From the NCBI GenBank assembly GCA_948099385.1, contig CANUEZ040000116.1:11104001-11168000 (forward strand): a stretch of 64,000 nucleotides of DNA. Direction: 5' to 3'. Both the position numbers and the translations under genes were made by a program. The notes beneath the pieces are model-generated. The model saw only the letters and a program-made list of their open reading frames with translations, was not told where the DNA came from and ran no database searches. Numbering within the stretch: position 1 is the first letter of the stretch; each line of letters starts with the position of its first letter. Source of the DNA: Fasciola hepatica. Taxonomy: Eukaryota > Platyhelminthes > Trematoda > Plagiorchiida > Fasciolidae. Below, piece by piece: positions 1-13,686 of the stretch.

Positions 1-775
1 TCACATTTCGATCTCGAGTCTTCGGATTGCATATATATCGTCTCACTTTTTATTCTGCAAGACTCCAAAGAACCTCGGCCTGGCATAGTGTACAGTTTAT
101 TAATAAATATACAAACTAAATAACACAGTATATGTTGACTGAGTGAGTCACTCTCATTCTAAGTATTCTGTTTTATTCATGGCTATATCAAATTGATAAG
201 AATGCTTGGGTGGAAAACATTTATGCATGCCAACTCGTAACATTTCCAACCCGTTTCTCGGTCACAGATTTTATGCGGGCACACATGTAGCTGAGTAAAG
301 ACTGAAATATTCTAAAGGGATAAACTAAAGAATTTTTATCTTCATGTTTACACAGCCTTGCGACACTTTTAAAATGAGGTTTATTCGAAATGAAATCATT
401 CATTTCGTATGTCCTTACATTTAACCTAAATAGACCTCACTTCGTTAGATAAAACATCACTACAGTGACCGGTTATTGGTGAAATGATCACGATTTCGCC
501 CGGCAAATTGTGGGATTTGATTCGAATTAATTCGTACTGCACTAATTTATTTTTCTCTGTGTAAAACGGATAGACTAAGTTCGGTTTCTTACCATTTTGC
601 GTACGATTAGATAAGAGTAGGTTATTTTCCAATATTGAACTTATATAATCACGAAGATAAGTGGACTTGATTGATGAGTACACCTGGCTAACAAACTACA
701 CAACCAACTGTCAGCCCATTTCAGTTAATTCGACCATTAACCTCACACAACCGAAAACAAAGTAATTAGCAGAGA
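1..775. other. AT-rich non-coding stretch
   Basis: I see no protein motif, RNA gene or repeat structure here. Short open frames at 221-403 and 426-683 (-) are at chance length and composition. The right end abuts the 3' end of the RTE-like relic. Confidence 0.6.
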
Positions 776-2099
776 TCAGGAAGGTAGCGAAAGAGGCCGG
801 ATGCAAGTACGCCAATGACCGCGACACCTAGCCTTGTTACTTAATTTCTCCAACCATCTGAGAGGCAGGTTCCGTGGACTCAGACCCGAAAGTCTCACAA
901 GTCACACTGAAACAGGTACAATGGTAAAGTTTCCATAAGATTTCCTATATAATGGACCGACCATCTCGAACTATCTTCCAACAACTCCTTTATTTGAAAA
1001 CAGAGTACGCCGAAGATGCCTGTTGGTGGGCGTTCAAAGCACACGATCCAGCTGGCTCAACCAGTTTAGATACAGTATCCGTTCCATTGACTGGCATCTG
1101 GTTTCGAACAACCTGCGCCTGAGTTCAACTTTGCTGGTACGATGTTCTCACCATGTTTACCCGACACCACGATGGCATCGATGCTCAGACACCGACTGTC
1201 TCCGATTACCTTTGTTCATTTTTCTGAGCCAAATTAAAGAACGTATCTAAACGCCGCAGAGTTCACTCAAAGGTTGGTAGACAAATGGATATCATGCCGA
1301 CTCAGCAGATGATTGAGGTTAGTAAAAGACAAACGTGTCTTCTGTAACGTGACGATATTTCATTCGTTATCTGACCACATTGGGAGATTTAAGTGAATAG
1401 GTAATCAAAACTTATCCACTTCATCTGGAGCTTCCTTCACCAGGACTAGGTTTGATGTGGCTACAAACCAGTCCTGCAGCGGCATCTAACACTCTGAAGA
1501 TGCAAAACGCACCCGAAACATCGCTACGTTATTTACTAGGCTATCTAGAAAAACCTGCAACTTACCTAGATTGTCTTCCGCTTATTCTAGGTCAGACGGA
1601 TCGCTGCTTGATCAGAGATCGATGCCACTATTCTCACAGGAGAATAGGGCTCTTGCTGCATGAAATTCAGTCAAAACATTGAAGAGGAGCAATAGGGGGC
1701 AAGCCTGAAGAACACCACTTCTCTTCATGAACCCGAGTGAAAGGCCACTGTAAGCAATAAATTGGTTTCGGCTGTTCCCATGCAAGGAAAGAGAAATGGG
1801 ACAAAATTCCATGGTTCACCTTTTAGTGATAGGTAGCCCCAGAGAACTGTTCTGCTGAACGCGGCTTTCAGGTTAAGAAACACAGAGATTGTGGGCCTAC
1901 TGAATGCATGCCCGTGTTCTAAGACTTGTTGAAGCGTAAAGATGAGGTGGACGCAAAGCAGAACGCGTCTGAAACTAGCTCTGTCCTCGCGCATGCACCT
2001 TTGAAGGGTGAGAAGTTTCGTTGCAGTCATTACAACGCTAATGTTTTTGAGGTTTTCAAAAGAGAAGCGGTAATTTTCCATGTAAACCAGCATAATCAC
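776..2099 (-). pseudogene. RTE-like non-LTR retrotransposon, reverse transcriptase relic
   Basis: This is a decayed reverse transcriptase read on the minus strand across all three frames. In order from 2,099 downward it shows ENYRFSFE (block 1 start), then CVHLIFTLQQVLEHGHAFSR and FLNLKAAFSR (block A; the catalytic Asp reads Asn and the following Asp is lost), then GVLQACPLLLLFN (the GVRQGCPLSPFLFN block) near 1,715. The YADD box near 1,600 has become DLE-stop-AED. Next come GKLQVFLDSLVNNVAMF near 1,590, EAPDEVDKF near 1,420, LSRHDIHLSTN near 1,300, and SKVELRRRLFE near 1,150. It ends with a degenerate WRTCIRPLSLPS tail just before 776. The set and order of blocks is that of RTE-type elements of flatworms. 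Many stops and frameshifts and the lost catalytic residues make it dead. The 5' endonuclease was not found. The family call is from memory of motif patterns. Confidence 0.85.
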
Positions 2100-5000
2100 G
2101 GCCCCTCCAAAATAATGGGTATTTGCTAATTATCTCAGGTTGCCCACACATACACACAAGCCGTCGGATATTCTCTGTTTTGTAACTGATTCCCCGTCGT
2201 CTTTTGTCAGTGAAATTTCCTTGAGAAAGATTACTCACGTTAGCCGAAACGTAGGCTATACCCTTCTCTCCGACAAAGCCGAATTACTGACATTGTTTTT
2301 CGTTTGACGCCTTTCTTGTGTGATACATTTTGTTTGATCCAGACACACTGGAGATCATTTTTGTTCCGGGCAAAAAGCCGTTCATTACATTCATTTTTTT
2401 GATGCACTAATTATTAAACCGTGAGAGTGTAACCGAAAAACGTATCCTTCAGTTTGCGTAGTTCACTAGATAGACTCCTTGTGTGGGAGGGAACATCTGG
2501 TTTCGTGACTCAAGTTCATAAAGCTGCGTTCAAAGTGATCTGAGGACACACATCTCTAATCAATACGCAGAGTGCATAAGATTATAAATACTTTATATGA
2601 ATAAGAACACGTGATGACAAGAAACTCACTTATAATACGAATGCCAGGGATGTGACAGTTTGACTCAAAATGCTCTGAAGTGGGACGAATTACGAGTGTA
2701 TTTATTACTTTTCCAAATGGTATAAGCAACTCACCACCTTCGAAAATATCACTGATCATCCTCTGGTATAAATGAATTTCATTCGTCATATATTAACTCA
2801 TCGTAAATCATCAGCCTGCATTTCCCGAAAGTCAAAAGGAATTACCAACGAACCACAACGCTTTTCTTTCCCTGTGATGATTCAGTACACGTGCTGGGAA
2901 ATCGCCTCTTGTTACTGAGCACTGCTTGGTGACGAAATAGTTAAAAAAGCTTCATATAGAATAAGCGTAATACTCCATCTCCGATTCAACAAAGCTTGGC
3001 ATGACAGATTTCCTTAAAAGTTAGATTATTCCAAAATTAACGAACTGGGCAAAGTCCGTGTGTTCAACTGGAGGTACCCATCTGAATGAAATAGGAAATT
3101 GTTGAACAATTTCAAATATAATTCGTACTGCTAGTAATTATTAGTCACACGCGGAACCAGATTCACGCAGATAATGGATAATCCACATGCATTTTTCGTG
3201 TTTGGAAGTTCGTTATTGAAACGGAACCCATCCAGCGAACATGGATAAATGCATTTCCAGTGTTTGTAAACTGGTAGTTGTCAAATGGGTCAGTGGAACT
3301 TAGGTGATTAATCGTAATGGTCCACTTGTGAGGTGCTCATCGCACCTGGTGTAGTCTGTTGATACAGCAGACTGAATAAACTTGATGTTGACACAGGGTT
3401 CAGCATTATCATAAATTTTCCATTCATATTAACCACCAATGACAGTTTTCTACCAAGCAATCAAATTTGTGAAGTCCACTTCTAGTGTTTTCGTATTACG
3501 TATAGGCTGGACAATGAAGGGTTAATTCAAAGAGTTCTTCTGTGACTGCGCACTATAGGAGTCTCAGGCACAGTTTGGCTTTGTTCCACCTCAAAAATGA
3601 TCAGCTTCATAGAAACGCATACAAAATTAACGCAAACACTGAATGAAGCACGTTTGGGCGCAAGAAAAACCATGTACGCACTGGAATACACATGAACACC
3701 GCAATCTCTCGCATTCGCTCGTTAGCACGCACTCAAAGATACACACCAGCATCGGAAGGTACAGTGGCACTTGGTTCCATTTTCTATTATTTTCTATCGA
3801 CCAGATCGTGATCTGCCAGGACTAGGAATACGATGAGAGTGTTATCCGTTGCTCAAACGATCGCCTCGATCGAATTTGTCTACAAGTCAGGTGGTCCACT
3901 ATTCGCTACCTGGTAGCAAACATCTGTCAGACCAGTTCACCTCGGGTCATCTGGAAGTGAGCGTGTATTTAGCGAAAGGAACGCAAAACAGACTGGCACT
4001 TTTGTTTATTTGTGTGTGTATACACATATATGTGCGTGTTTCTTATGAGTTCAAGTTAGTTTCGGGGCGGATATGTGCCTCATTTTTCAGTCTAATAATT
4101 TAGAGAATAGATGTTCATTCAATGGAGTAATCACTCAGTTGGTATTGCCCACGACTAGCGAACGTGTTTTCCTCTAGGAAACCTCGAAGAGTGAAATACT
4201 CATTTGAGACTCTTCACTGAAAGAACGACTTACACGAAATAGGGCAAACGGATATGAGGTGATAGCATATAGTATTGCTATATTATCTCAGCATCATCTG
4301 CAAAATTATCAGCCAATACCGATAGTTATCATGCAATTCAGTCAACTAGACAGCAAAATAAATTCGGAATGTTCTTTTTTGGGTTGGACTCGCGTAGTTT
4401 ACCATGACGTTATACAATGTCGTCAAAATATCCGTCTACCAATAAAAAGTGTCTTTAGCGAATAACTCACATCATCATATCCTTTCTGGATTGTTCAACA
4501 AAGATATCTCGTAAAAGATGAGATTCAGGGTTTTTATTTAGAGAACACTATTTTACGCAACCATAATTTCCTCTTTTCCCAATCCACGAGGATAACTGAA
4601 ATAGATTCGTTTGAGATGTCAGTGTCAACAGTGTTCGTTTTCACCATAGACAACCGAAGGAAAACTAAACTGAAAGAATTATTAACTTTGCACCCTCAAT
4701 CTAAGTACGTGTAACAATCCACGTCTTCATTCCAAGGTAGGAGCATTTTCAGACTGAAAAGATGAGCTCTTAGCCGAATGAAGATTTGGACGCAAAAAAG
4801 ATGTGGATGTGGAGTTCAGGCTCACGAGGTACTCGAATAAAAAGATTGATAGGAGGAATAATCAAACAACTTTGGTAATGTCCTGATCAGTTCGTTCGGA
4901 TGTCATAAATAATTCATGGTCATGGTTCTTTAACATTCTACTCTTCAACAGTCTAGGATAACCACTTACTTTTGTTGTCTGTGAATGTGTAATTAGAATC

Positions 5001-8000
5001 CAACTGAGTATAAAGGAAAATTATGTAAACAAACTCGGGAAAAGCGCTGATCAAGTAACTACTACTTTTACAAGAGTATGGTCTAGTTTCATTGGACGGA
5101 AACCCATCAGGCAAACTGATTCGAGTCCAAGTTATTTTGTGTGAGGAAGCCTTGTATATTTTTCGATTCAGTCCCACGCGTTCTAGTTTATCCCATCAAA
5201 TTTTGAGTGCTATTTGGCTTTCAGGTGGCACGTCCAATATCAGTCTATGTGATCGTATAATAGATCAATATTATTCAATAAAATGAAAAATGGGGAACCA
5301 TGTAAATTGCTTTCAAGGAGAAACCGATTTTTATTAGCTACCACTGCGGCTCACTGTACCATGAACATTTGTATATAATTTATGCGTGAGGATACAAATT
5401 TGTGACTTCTCAACCATTTTAGTATCCATCGGTGGAGTTTCTTACGTGATATTTCTATCGATCAGTAGATGGAAGAAAATTGACTGACTTGTGGTCGCTG
5501 CCGAATTTAGAACGGTTTTTCCCCAATGAGTCATCAATCATCTTGTCACCGGTAAATTTATGCAAATTTGCTGCAAACTACTGGTAAATCTGACTAGGAG
5601 AAAGACATTTTTTTCAAAAGTCAACGTTTTCTTTTCTCGGAAAATAAACCGGAAAAACTGAAGCTTTACATGTATTGTGGTGTATACAGGCATAAAATAA
5701 CTGTGCCTTCCTCATCACTCGATCTAGTCTTATCAGTGATTGATCAAGCACCATGTCAAAATTTTGAACCTGAGTCATTTACTAAAGCTCGTTTATTGAA
5801 GTTCACCATGAATAACCGGATATAAATATATTACCATGATTCATGTTAGGCTAAAGAAATGACTGTTTTGGCTCAGGATGAAGAACTTTCGGTTTCATGA
5901 ATATAACAAATCCAGTGTAGTGACTCAGTGTGACACCGGAAACAATTTCTCTAACTATGAGCTTATGTCCTTTGTTTCACCCGAATGGATTGTTAGATAT
6001 TTGGTCTGTGTCTACCAAAAGTCTGGAAGTATTTGTCCTATCACCCGTCTGTGTAATGTGACTTGGGACGGTGAAGAGGGAACGAGTTCTGCCTCACAGC
6101 AAGTTCATCGTTTCTTCCCCCGTCAAAACTTATGACAGTAAAATTTTCTTCGTGTACTGGAAACACTCGACATTTTTATCCCTAAATAAACTAAGCAGCT
6201 TTTAAATTTTTGTTTCCCTTATCTCATAGATTGTTTTTATTCATTGGATCTATTCAGTTAAGTGTAACATTTAGGATTTTTTTTAACGAAAAATCTTCAG
6301 TATAACGGCTGTAGCTGTACTGGTGTATGTGATTCAAGTATCACGCATCACTGGTCAGCAGAAAAAACAACCGTATGGACTGGGTGAATATCTATATCAC
6401 TAGTTACGCACATTTGCTAGTTAATAAGAAAATTTCAAAAATCGAAGACCCTGCCAGAGAGCCAAAAGTGACTAGTTTAAATCAGAGTCTGAGCGAGCAT
6501 CCAGTATTGATAAAGCTGGTGTTATTTTTATCCTTCGTTATCTTATTATTTACTTACTTTTATTATATAATGGTGGTACAGTATTTCAGAAGGACTACGC
6601 AGCTAATTTGAGCCTGTTAACTGGAAAAAGTGACTGTCGGCCGAAGCAGGACCCAAACCGGGGACAGAAGGGTTGAAAGCCTCCACTGTGATGATCTTTT
6701 GACCACTGGCGGTGGACTTTTAGAGCTAATAAAGACTTTTGTATATTTACATGCCTAAATTGCATCTCATAACATCTCGGTTTTCCTCTATTCCATAATT
6801 TTTGCGAGCAACAGCCTTTGTTTTATCTCTCGGATCTGTTTGATATTCCAGTGCTTCAGAAAATCCGTAGATATGACTTCCTATTTACAAACATTTTACT
6901 CATTTTTTTCATTCGCTTTGTGAAGACAATTCATGCAGATGCTAATACGTAGTAGACAATTTTTTCAGTGTAAACAAATGCATTGAGAAGTTATATTAAC
7001 ATACTATCAGAATGCGCATTGTTGTTCCACCACTTCATCACTGAGTTGTATTGCTCAATTTTCTTATGTGTGGGCAAGCATGATTGCGATGAAGAAAGCA
7101 GACCTGGGCTTTCATAGAATGAACCCGATAGCCATGAGTAATTAAGGCTCCAGTAAGTCGAGCAGAGTTCGGATCCCAGTCTATCACAGTCGTCGCACTT
7201 GCATATAGCTTTACAATTTACCGTATTTCGTCGTGACTACCACAAGCTGAGAAGTGCATATTTTAGTCAAAATAATACCCAAAACCATCACATATTGGGC
7301 AGTGACAAAATTTAAATGCAGACCATATCTTCATAGTAGTGAGCATATTTTTCAATTTACCTATTTTGTTGCGAATTATTAGCACTCACAATATTTACAC
7401 ATCCTCCAAGCTACCTCAGAGGAGCGATATGAAAATGCATCCATGTTTTCAGGATGGCTAAGCAAGTTAGCATTACGAGAAATATAAATGAATGCATCGG
7501 TCGTCGTTGATTCAAAGTTTCTCATATGAACACAAGTCAAGCATACAGGTTTTAGAAGTAAACTCTGTTTTTCCTTGAAGTCACAGAATTAGGCACTCAA
7601 CTATTCACTCTTTAGGCGAACAATCACCGATTATATATAAAGAAATTCATTATTAAGAAACTTGCCAGAGGAGAAACTTACAAATAGGGTCTGTCCGTTT
7701 GGGAAACTCCGCAAAATTTGTGGAAAATATTCGAGGTTCACGAACTGTCATAGCTGAATATCTATTGTAGTTTATGCATTGCCGATAAGCCTTAGGTTTA
7801 TTTAGCGGTCTCCGACTTGTGACGGTTCGAATGCAAGCGGTAGTAACCATAGCAGTTTCGAGGTTTCCAAAAAATAAGGCAATTTCGAGGATCTTATTCA
7901 GTCCAATCTAGGTCCGAAGAATGGTATGGCAAGGTCGTGAACGTTCACACTATAAATGATGTCTGTGAAGCGAGAATGAAATTATGAAGTCTTTTCACCA

Positions 8001-10079
8001 TGAATGAAAACAGCCTTCGAAATGGCTTGATGAGAAGAACAGGAGTAAACCACGTTTATTCAAAAAAAGTTAAATTTCAGTAACTTGCGAGATTCATCTC
8101 TTTACTAAAAGTGACTCACACCTGGTATCATCATTCTTTCCCTTTTACTCAGTTCCGTTACATGTAGTCATAGGCCCTGTTATTGTTTCAGGTCACAGTG
8201 ATTATCACTATCTTTCTACTGCCCAGCCACTATGTGATTGCTTTCACTGTATCCGAATACAACTTTGCAATCAAATAGTTTGAATAAAATTTGAAGTGAG
8301 AATTCACTAATGCGTGATACAGCATTTCAAAATGTTGAATCATCTTCACAGAAGCAAATCATGAAAGCACTCGGAAAATAGTCTATTCTAGAAAATGAAT
8401 TTATGGTTTTTTTATGTGGGGCCAATTATACTTCCTCGTTGACAGCTACTAGCAGTTTCATAACTTACACGACTACCAAGCTGAAACCCATTTATTGGCT
8501 TATCTTTAGGCTATTTAATCTATTCAGACAGTGTTTACCGGTTGACTTCACTTATGTATTTATTTCCGCAGCACATTTTCGACCAGAAGCGAAACTAACA
8601 TAAAAAAGTCTTTTCGAAGGATCAGTAGCCTTTTGTTGCCGTAGGACTTTGGCATATTGTCACATAACACTGTAAACTCTCCCCTTTTTGTAAGCATTTT
8701 AAAATATGTGACGTTTGCCTGGACGTGGTTTCTGTTATCTTCCTTTAGTACGGTATCAGCTTAGTTCATCATTCACTTTACTATTCGTTTTCTGTTGTTA
8801 ACCAGGCCGTATTATTCATCCAAGTTGTTAACTTATTTAACTGCTTTCTATCCACGGGGGAAATAATTAGAGAAACGTTCTAGATACTGGGAAGTTGTAT
8901 TTTTTTGTACCAAATTTCATTACTCATCATCTCTGTTCAAGTGTCTCAACAAATTGTGTCCCCAACAACTGCGAGTATGACTCATTATCTATGCTGCTAA
9001 TTCTGTGAATGCAGTTTTAAGTAAACCGGTACTGTCAAGGTCTACTCCTCCATCATTCTAAAATTTTGCTGTCAAATATAGAAGTGTGACAGAGTAAAAG
9101 AAAGTCACCATTATCTCATCGTCAAACAATATGTTCCCTGCCTATCTATATTTACATGAACCACGCGTTACTAAAAAGCACAACGGAGCTGTTGATGAAA
9201 TGAACAAGTACATTCAGTGTTGTCGTTGTTCTCATTGCTTCATCTTGTTCTAACGCATTAAGTGTGATCTGTTTGCGCCCGCTGATTCTATAATTGAATG
9301 GTCCGTGTTTTTCATGCTTCACATGAGATCGTGCCCAAACTGGACTTTAAACCATCATCATTTGTGCGTCGTCTATCTGGATGCTTTCAAGTGCCTCAGC
9401 ATGCGTACGGCTATCCGTGGTGCTTGTTTTGACAAACTCATGTGTGAACCTGTTACCTGTTTAGGTGCGTGTGCCGAATGATCAGTGCCAAAACGAGCGC
9501 GTCCTTCAAATGATCTTACGAACAGTATTTCGACGGCAAGATTCTGAGCGTCTTTTAGGATAATTAAAAGACTTAGCTAACAAAGCCGCTTAGATCTTTA
9601 TCTGCACGACTGAAAGCTTGTCTGAAATGGCAGAGACAAATGAGAGTACGTTTTCTGTCGCCTTCAGAATACAACGGTTTAATAACTCACAGCTATGTTG
9701 GCTATTCCTACAATAATCAGGTAGAGTGATAACCACTTAGGTCATCTTAGTGTAGATGGTAACCTAGGAATAATATCCCTAAATGTAAATAATTGCAAAA
9801 AGCCAGCGGTTATCACGGATACAACCTGTTTCACGATCTGTGAATCTTTGCTGACGGTTTCCACCGCTGGGGTCGAGGAAGCAAAATGTCATAATCCCGG
9901 TACCATGCTATTAGAACTTTGAAATAAATCTAATGTACGAACCAGCCGAATGATGCTTAATATCTATTAGTTCTGATTTTGTTGTTTTCGTCATATATAT
10001 CACAACGTAAATAGAAGGTAAAACGAACAGAATGAGAGCCTATCATCAACAAAAATGAGTAAATTGTAACCTCGGTTCA
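2100..10079. other. Long AT-rich gene-free stretch
   Basis: No recognisable gene. It holds two tRNA-like segments (6,636-6,722 minus and a weaker one at 7,128-7,195 plus). A frame at 5,878-6,135 (+) follows a good splice acceptor and is discussed as a finding. A 78-codon frame at 6,375-6,611 ends in a hydrophobic segment. A weak run near 9,360-9,470 (+) faintly resembles the catalytic block of an RTE reverse transcriptase, but it lies too far upstream of the next relic to join with confidence. Other short frames are at chance level. Confidence 0.5.
6636..6722 (-). repeat. tRNA-like SINE head (degenerate)
   Basis: On the minus strand there is an A-box-like CAGTGGTCAAAAGATCA (from 6,707 downward), followed about 40 bases later by a B-box-like CGGTTTGGGTCCTG (6,647-6,660; the consensus is GGTTCGANTCC). 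Order and spacing match an internal RNA polymerase III promoter of a tRNA-derived SINE. There is no tRNA-quality acceptor stem, so it is not called a tRNA gene. Confidence 0.5.
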
Positions 10080-10915
10080 TTACCAGATTTTTGAGTCAGT
10101 TTCACAGAATTTGGGTAAGTCGCCAGACTTTCAATGAGTGCGCCGTACAAGCGCTTTTTCGGTGAATCATCTATTTTTTTACTTTCATGTTTCGATCCAG
10201 GTGAGCTTAATGCTTTTCTGGACAGTTTGGACAACAGTATAGCAGTATTTTGTATGTGTGTTGCACCTTCAAAGTGCAAAATGCTGTTAGAGGGCCGTTT
10301 CGGTTTACCACTAACCTCGTGACATCTTGGGAAGCCAGTGACCAAGTAGATAAGTTACGTTATCTGAGCAGTGGTATATCACTCGGAGGTTTGATATCGA
10401 ATGAAGTGTTTTCGCACCTACTGAAGGCTCGTTGGGCTTCTATCAACCGCAATCATCCATGGCGTTGACGTGGCATCCGTTTATGTGCCACTGGTCGAGT
10501 GAGTGTTGCAGCACTCAGACCAGTTCCTAATGGTTTAGGAACATGGCCACTGCAGATGAAGACTAAACAAAGATTGTCGGTATTTGAACATTATTTCCCC
10601 GTAGAATTGCCAAAATCTGATAGGAACACGGTATGACCAATGCTGTGTGACATAGTGTTAAGCATATGAACCAAATCACTACATGAAACACTAACTCTCA
10701 TCAAGTTAAAGAGGTTGGGGTATGTGTAGCGCACATCCTCGGATAGGGTTCCTCGGCGCACAGAGTTTCTCGAGGAGCATGAGTGATCAGCCCGTGATAA
10801 AAAGAGTATGAAAAGCCTAGAGAGTGAACTGGGCCATGTGGGGTGCGTTAGGTTTCCTGGGTGGAGTTGAAGAAATCCTCCCACTCATTCACTGGACACA
10901 TTAGAGGTCATGATT
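10080..10915 (+). pseudogene. RTE-like reverse transcriptase C-terminal relic
   Basis: On the plus strand a degenerate SFTEFG-stop-VARLSM (10,095 on) stands where the GVRQGCPLS block belongs. It is followed by GELNAFLDSLDNSIAVF and APSKCKMLLEG (10,200-10,295), then after a frameshift by DQVDKLRYLSSGISLGGL (10,345-10,400) and LLKARWASINRNHPWR (to 10,466). GTWPLQM and QRLSVFEHYF follow (10,538-10,597; the GSETWPLR..RLSVFDHR block). Next are RIAKI, two stops, and EHGMTNA near 10,610, then SSDRVPRRTEF (10,735-10,770) and GCVRFPGWS (10,843-10,870). These run in the same order as in the minus-strand relic at 776-2,099, so both belong to one family. It is dead: several stops and shifts, and the YADD region is missing. 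Confidence in the RTE assignment is good; the left limit is approximate. Confidence 0.88.
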
Positions 10916-11976
10916 CGGTGTCACAATTAATAGTGCTCTTTTTTCAAAAACTACCTGTCGACAGGATACCTTTTACAGTTTATTGTCAGTCTTCTCATAC
11001 TTTTTTTCATTATTAATATTTCCCACTAAGGTTCCGTCTAACGGATAGCGATCAAAAACACCTCATTCAGTGAATGGTTACCTGTTGTATGAAGCCGGAA
11101 TGGAATGGAAGATTCGACCACAAGAAAAATATCGAACGATTCCCACGAAACAAAGCAACTCTAAGTCACTGGTTTCACGATTCTCGTCTCAGATGTAGGT
11201 TCTCTCTTTTAAGAGGTTCAGTTATAACCGACGTGTACGTCGCTTTAGTATGCATACAGTAAGACAGAAATTCCTTCCGCGATGCAGTTGCGTCATTACT
11301 AGTTTCTCTTTCGGATGAAAGTGCACATACTTTTGTTGCTGACTTTATTCATGCCAGTACGCGACTTCCACTTTGTCCGAATAATCCCACATGGCACATG
11401 GAGAACAATACAAGGTGGCGAACAAGCTCGTTTTCAGTGATTCGTAATCATGCCATTACATCACATTTTATATGAACACTGTTAGGTGAACAAAACTTTT
11501 TTCCGGTTTACCAGATATCAGTAACTCCTTCACTAGAGCAAACATTGTTTTAGATAAGGTAATAGTCAATCATCCTCAGTTGTTCTCCTTTGAAATGAAA
11601 GTTCCTATTCCTACAAGCAATCATGGTTTACTTCTTCTAAGACCGGAACTATATCCGTAAACTGTTTATAAATTATTCACAGAAATCAATAAATTTAAAT
11701 TTCGCCTTTGGAGCTTTTCGCCTAGTGAAACATCACCACTGAAAGCAGGCTTCTGCCCTGCCTTTTCATGATTTTCCTTCTATTTACTCTTCCGAGTTGC
11801 TGAACTCTTCACTTATACTCTCAATGATTTCTCAAACCACTTTTGCTCAAGTGAAACTCTGTTTGCGACCTGTGGTAGAGTGGCCTCCTCAAGCGCCTAC
11901 ATGTCTCATCGTGGTTTCGAATAAGAACACTATTCGCACCTGCTGAAGACAGAGCTAAAACAATTGTACGTGTCAA
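10916..11976. other. AT-rich stretch without recognisable content
   Basis: No motif, repeat or RNA gene seen. It may hold unrecognisable 5' sequence of the plus-strand element that follows, but no endonuclease block could be read in any frame. Confidence 0.5.
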
Positions 11977-13659
11977 TTGTCGCACAATTCCTGCAGACCA
12001 ACAATCCCAAATTGCTATGGTGTCGTATACCGCAACATGATGTTCAGAAAAAAAATCTGTGACAACGACATTGATATAGGCCACCTCGTGTTACTTCCAT
12101 GTATCAGTAAACGCTATCTCGATTACTTAGATTTTGATCTCTCCGAAACTAGGTCTCAATGGTTCATATGTAAAATTCTTCACAAGCCTAAAGCTCCACC
12201 TTTTGCAGGTCCGAATTACCTCTCTACTGGAATTTTCAGGCATGGGACTGCCCAACTTGCGAAATCTACGGCGATTTGTGGAACGAATCCTTATCAAACT
12301 AATGGGTACCTGATTTTTGGCGACCGGTCATCATTATCTCAGTTGCCAAGACCCCCCACACAAAGGGCACGGAGAATTTGTTTTCGTCCAATAGTTAACA
12401 CATCAGCAGCACTAAAAATTGCTGAGCTTAGTTTATCTGGTCGTCTTCAAGCGTACCTGTCATTTCGCGTTCAAACCAAAAAGATCCACTATCCAAACAG
12501 CCACTTCCACAGTACACTTTACTGATAAATCTCCAGACAGATCCGCTCAATCTGTCTGTTGCGTACTTGATTACTTCCTAGTTTTTGATTCAGCATCCCG
12601 TCCTCTTGTTCTTCAAAAGCTTGCAGCTTTCAAGTGTCCCTCACAAATTCTTGCTTGTCTTTCTTACTTTTATCACAATAGAATGCACAAAACCAAGGTG
12701 GGGTACAAATGCTTCAAACCCATTTTCAACAACTCTGGTGTGCCTCGGTATGTCATATTTTACCCCTTCTTATTGTTCTTGTATAACAGTAAACAACCAC
12801 TTGCTTCTCCGACCAAGGTATTCGGATACGCTGACGATGCTGTCCTTTGCCAGGTTATTTTAGACCCATGTGACTTCAGAATCCTCAGCAAAAGTCTATC
12901 ACCAATAGAACTTATTTACCCCGTCCTTTTTAGGACTGACCCTTACGAGTGACATGGATGTGTGATCACCAATTGCCGTTCTCTCCCCGTTACAGGTTCT
13001 GTTTTCCTTAATCCCAAGCCCTTATCCTTGGTGAGAGCTGTCAAGTATCTGGGTGTTAGCCTAGACACCAATCTAACATGGACATCTCACATTCAGTGCT
13101 GTGTCGCCAAACTGCAATGCCTATCTTTTCGAATAAGAGAACTCAGGTAGTTTCGAACACCACTGACAAGTGCTTCCAAATTTATTCCTCAATGAGTTCG
13201 ATGTTTTGGCCTTATTGTACAGTTCTTCCGTAATTTTCCCTGGCTCTCTGAAATTCAACATCAAAGCTGTTCTCCGTGGATTGTTAATTATTGACCGCGT
13301 TTCCTTTCTCCCCTTTGATTTGCTTCCAGATGAACTTGTCAGTCAGCGTATTGAATCTTGCATAGCTATAGACCACAAGATACTACAAGATTCGCAGCAT
13401 CCATTACATTATGGCCTATCTCTGCCATGCCAACTCAATCCCCTAGATCTGAATTCTCGCAAACGTTTCCCAGGTTTACCGTATATAGAACCTCTTTTTT
13501 GCCTTATCTGGTGCTGTACTGACCAGAAAGGACTAGGCGAAAATGGAATCACCTTCTAAATTTAGTTGGTGTTTTCTTCTCCATTATATACCTTTAGTCC
13601 GATTGTAGTGTATTTTGTCTATTTTACCTCAGTTCTATCGAAGCCCTTTTGGCTGAAAA

Positions 13660-13676
13660 GCAAGCATTTTGCTTGC
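13660..13676 (+). repeat. 3'-terminal hairpin of the CR1-like element
   Basis: GCAAGCATTTTGCTTGC forms a perfect 7-bp stem with a 3-base loop, 11 bases before the ATACAA-repeat tail. In CR1/L2-type elements a 3' stem-loop next to a short tandem tail is typically what the reverse transcriptase recognises; that role here is inferred. Confidence 0.7.
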
Positions 13677-13686
13677 AAAAGTCTGT

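Noticed and set aside
7128..7195. A-box/B-box-like pair (GATAGCCATGAG, AGTTCGGATCCCA), considered as a SINE
   Set aside because: The B box is fair but the A box is poor; mentioned only in the gene-free stretch.
9360..9470. VVYLDAFKCLSMRTAIRGA on the plus strand, faintly like an RT catalytic block
   Set aside because: It lies about 400 bases too far upstream of the RTE-like relic for a normal spacing and lacks the AFD core; not joined to the relic.
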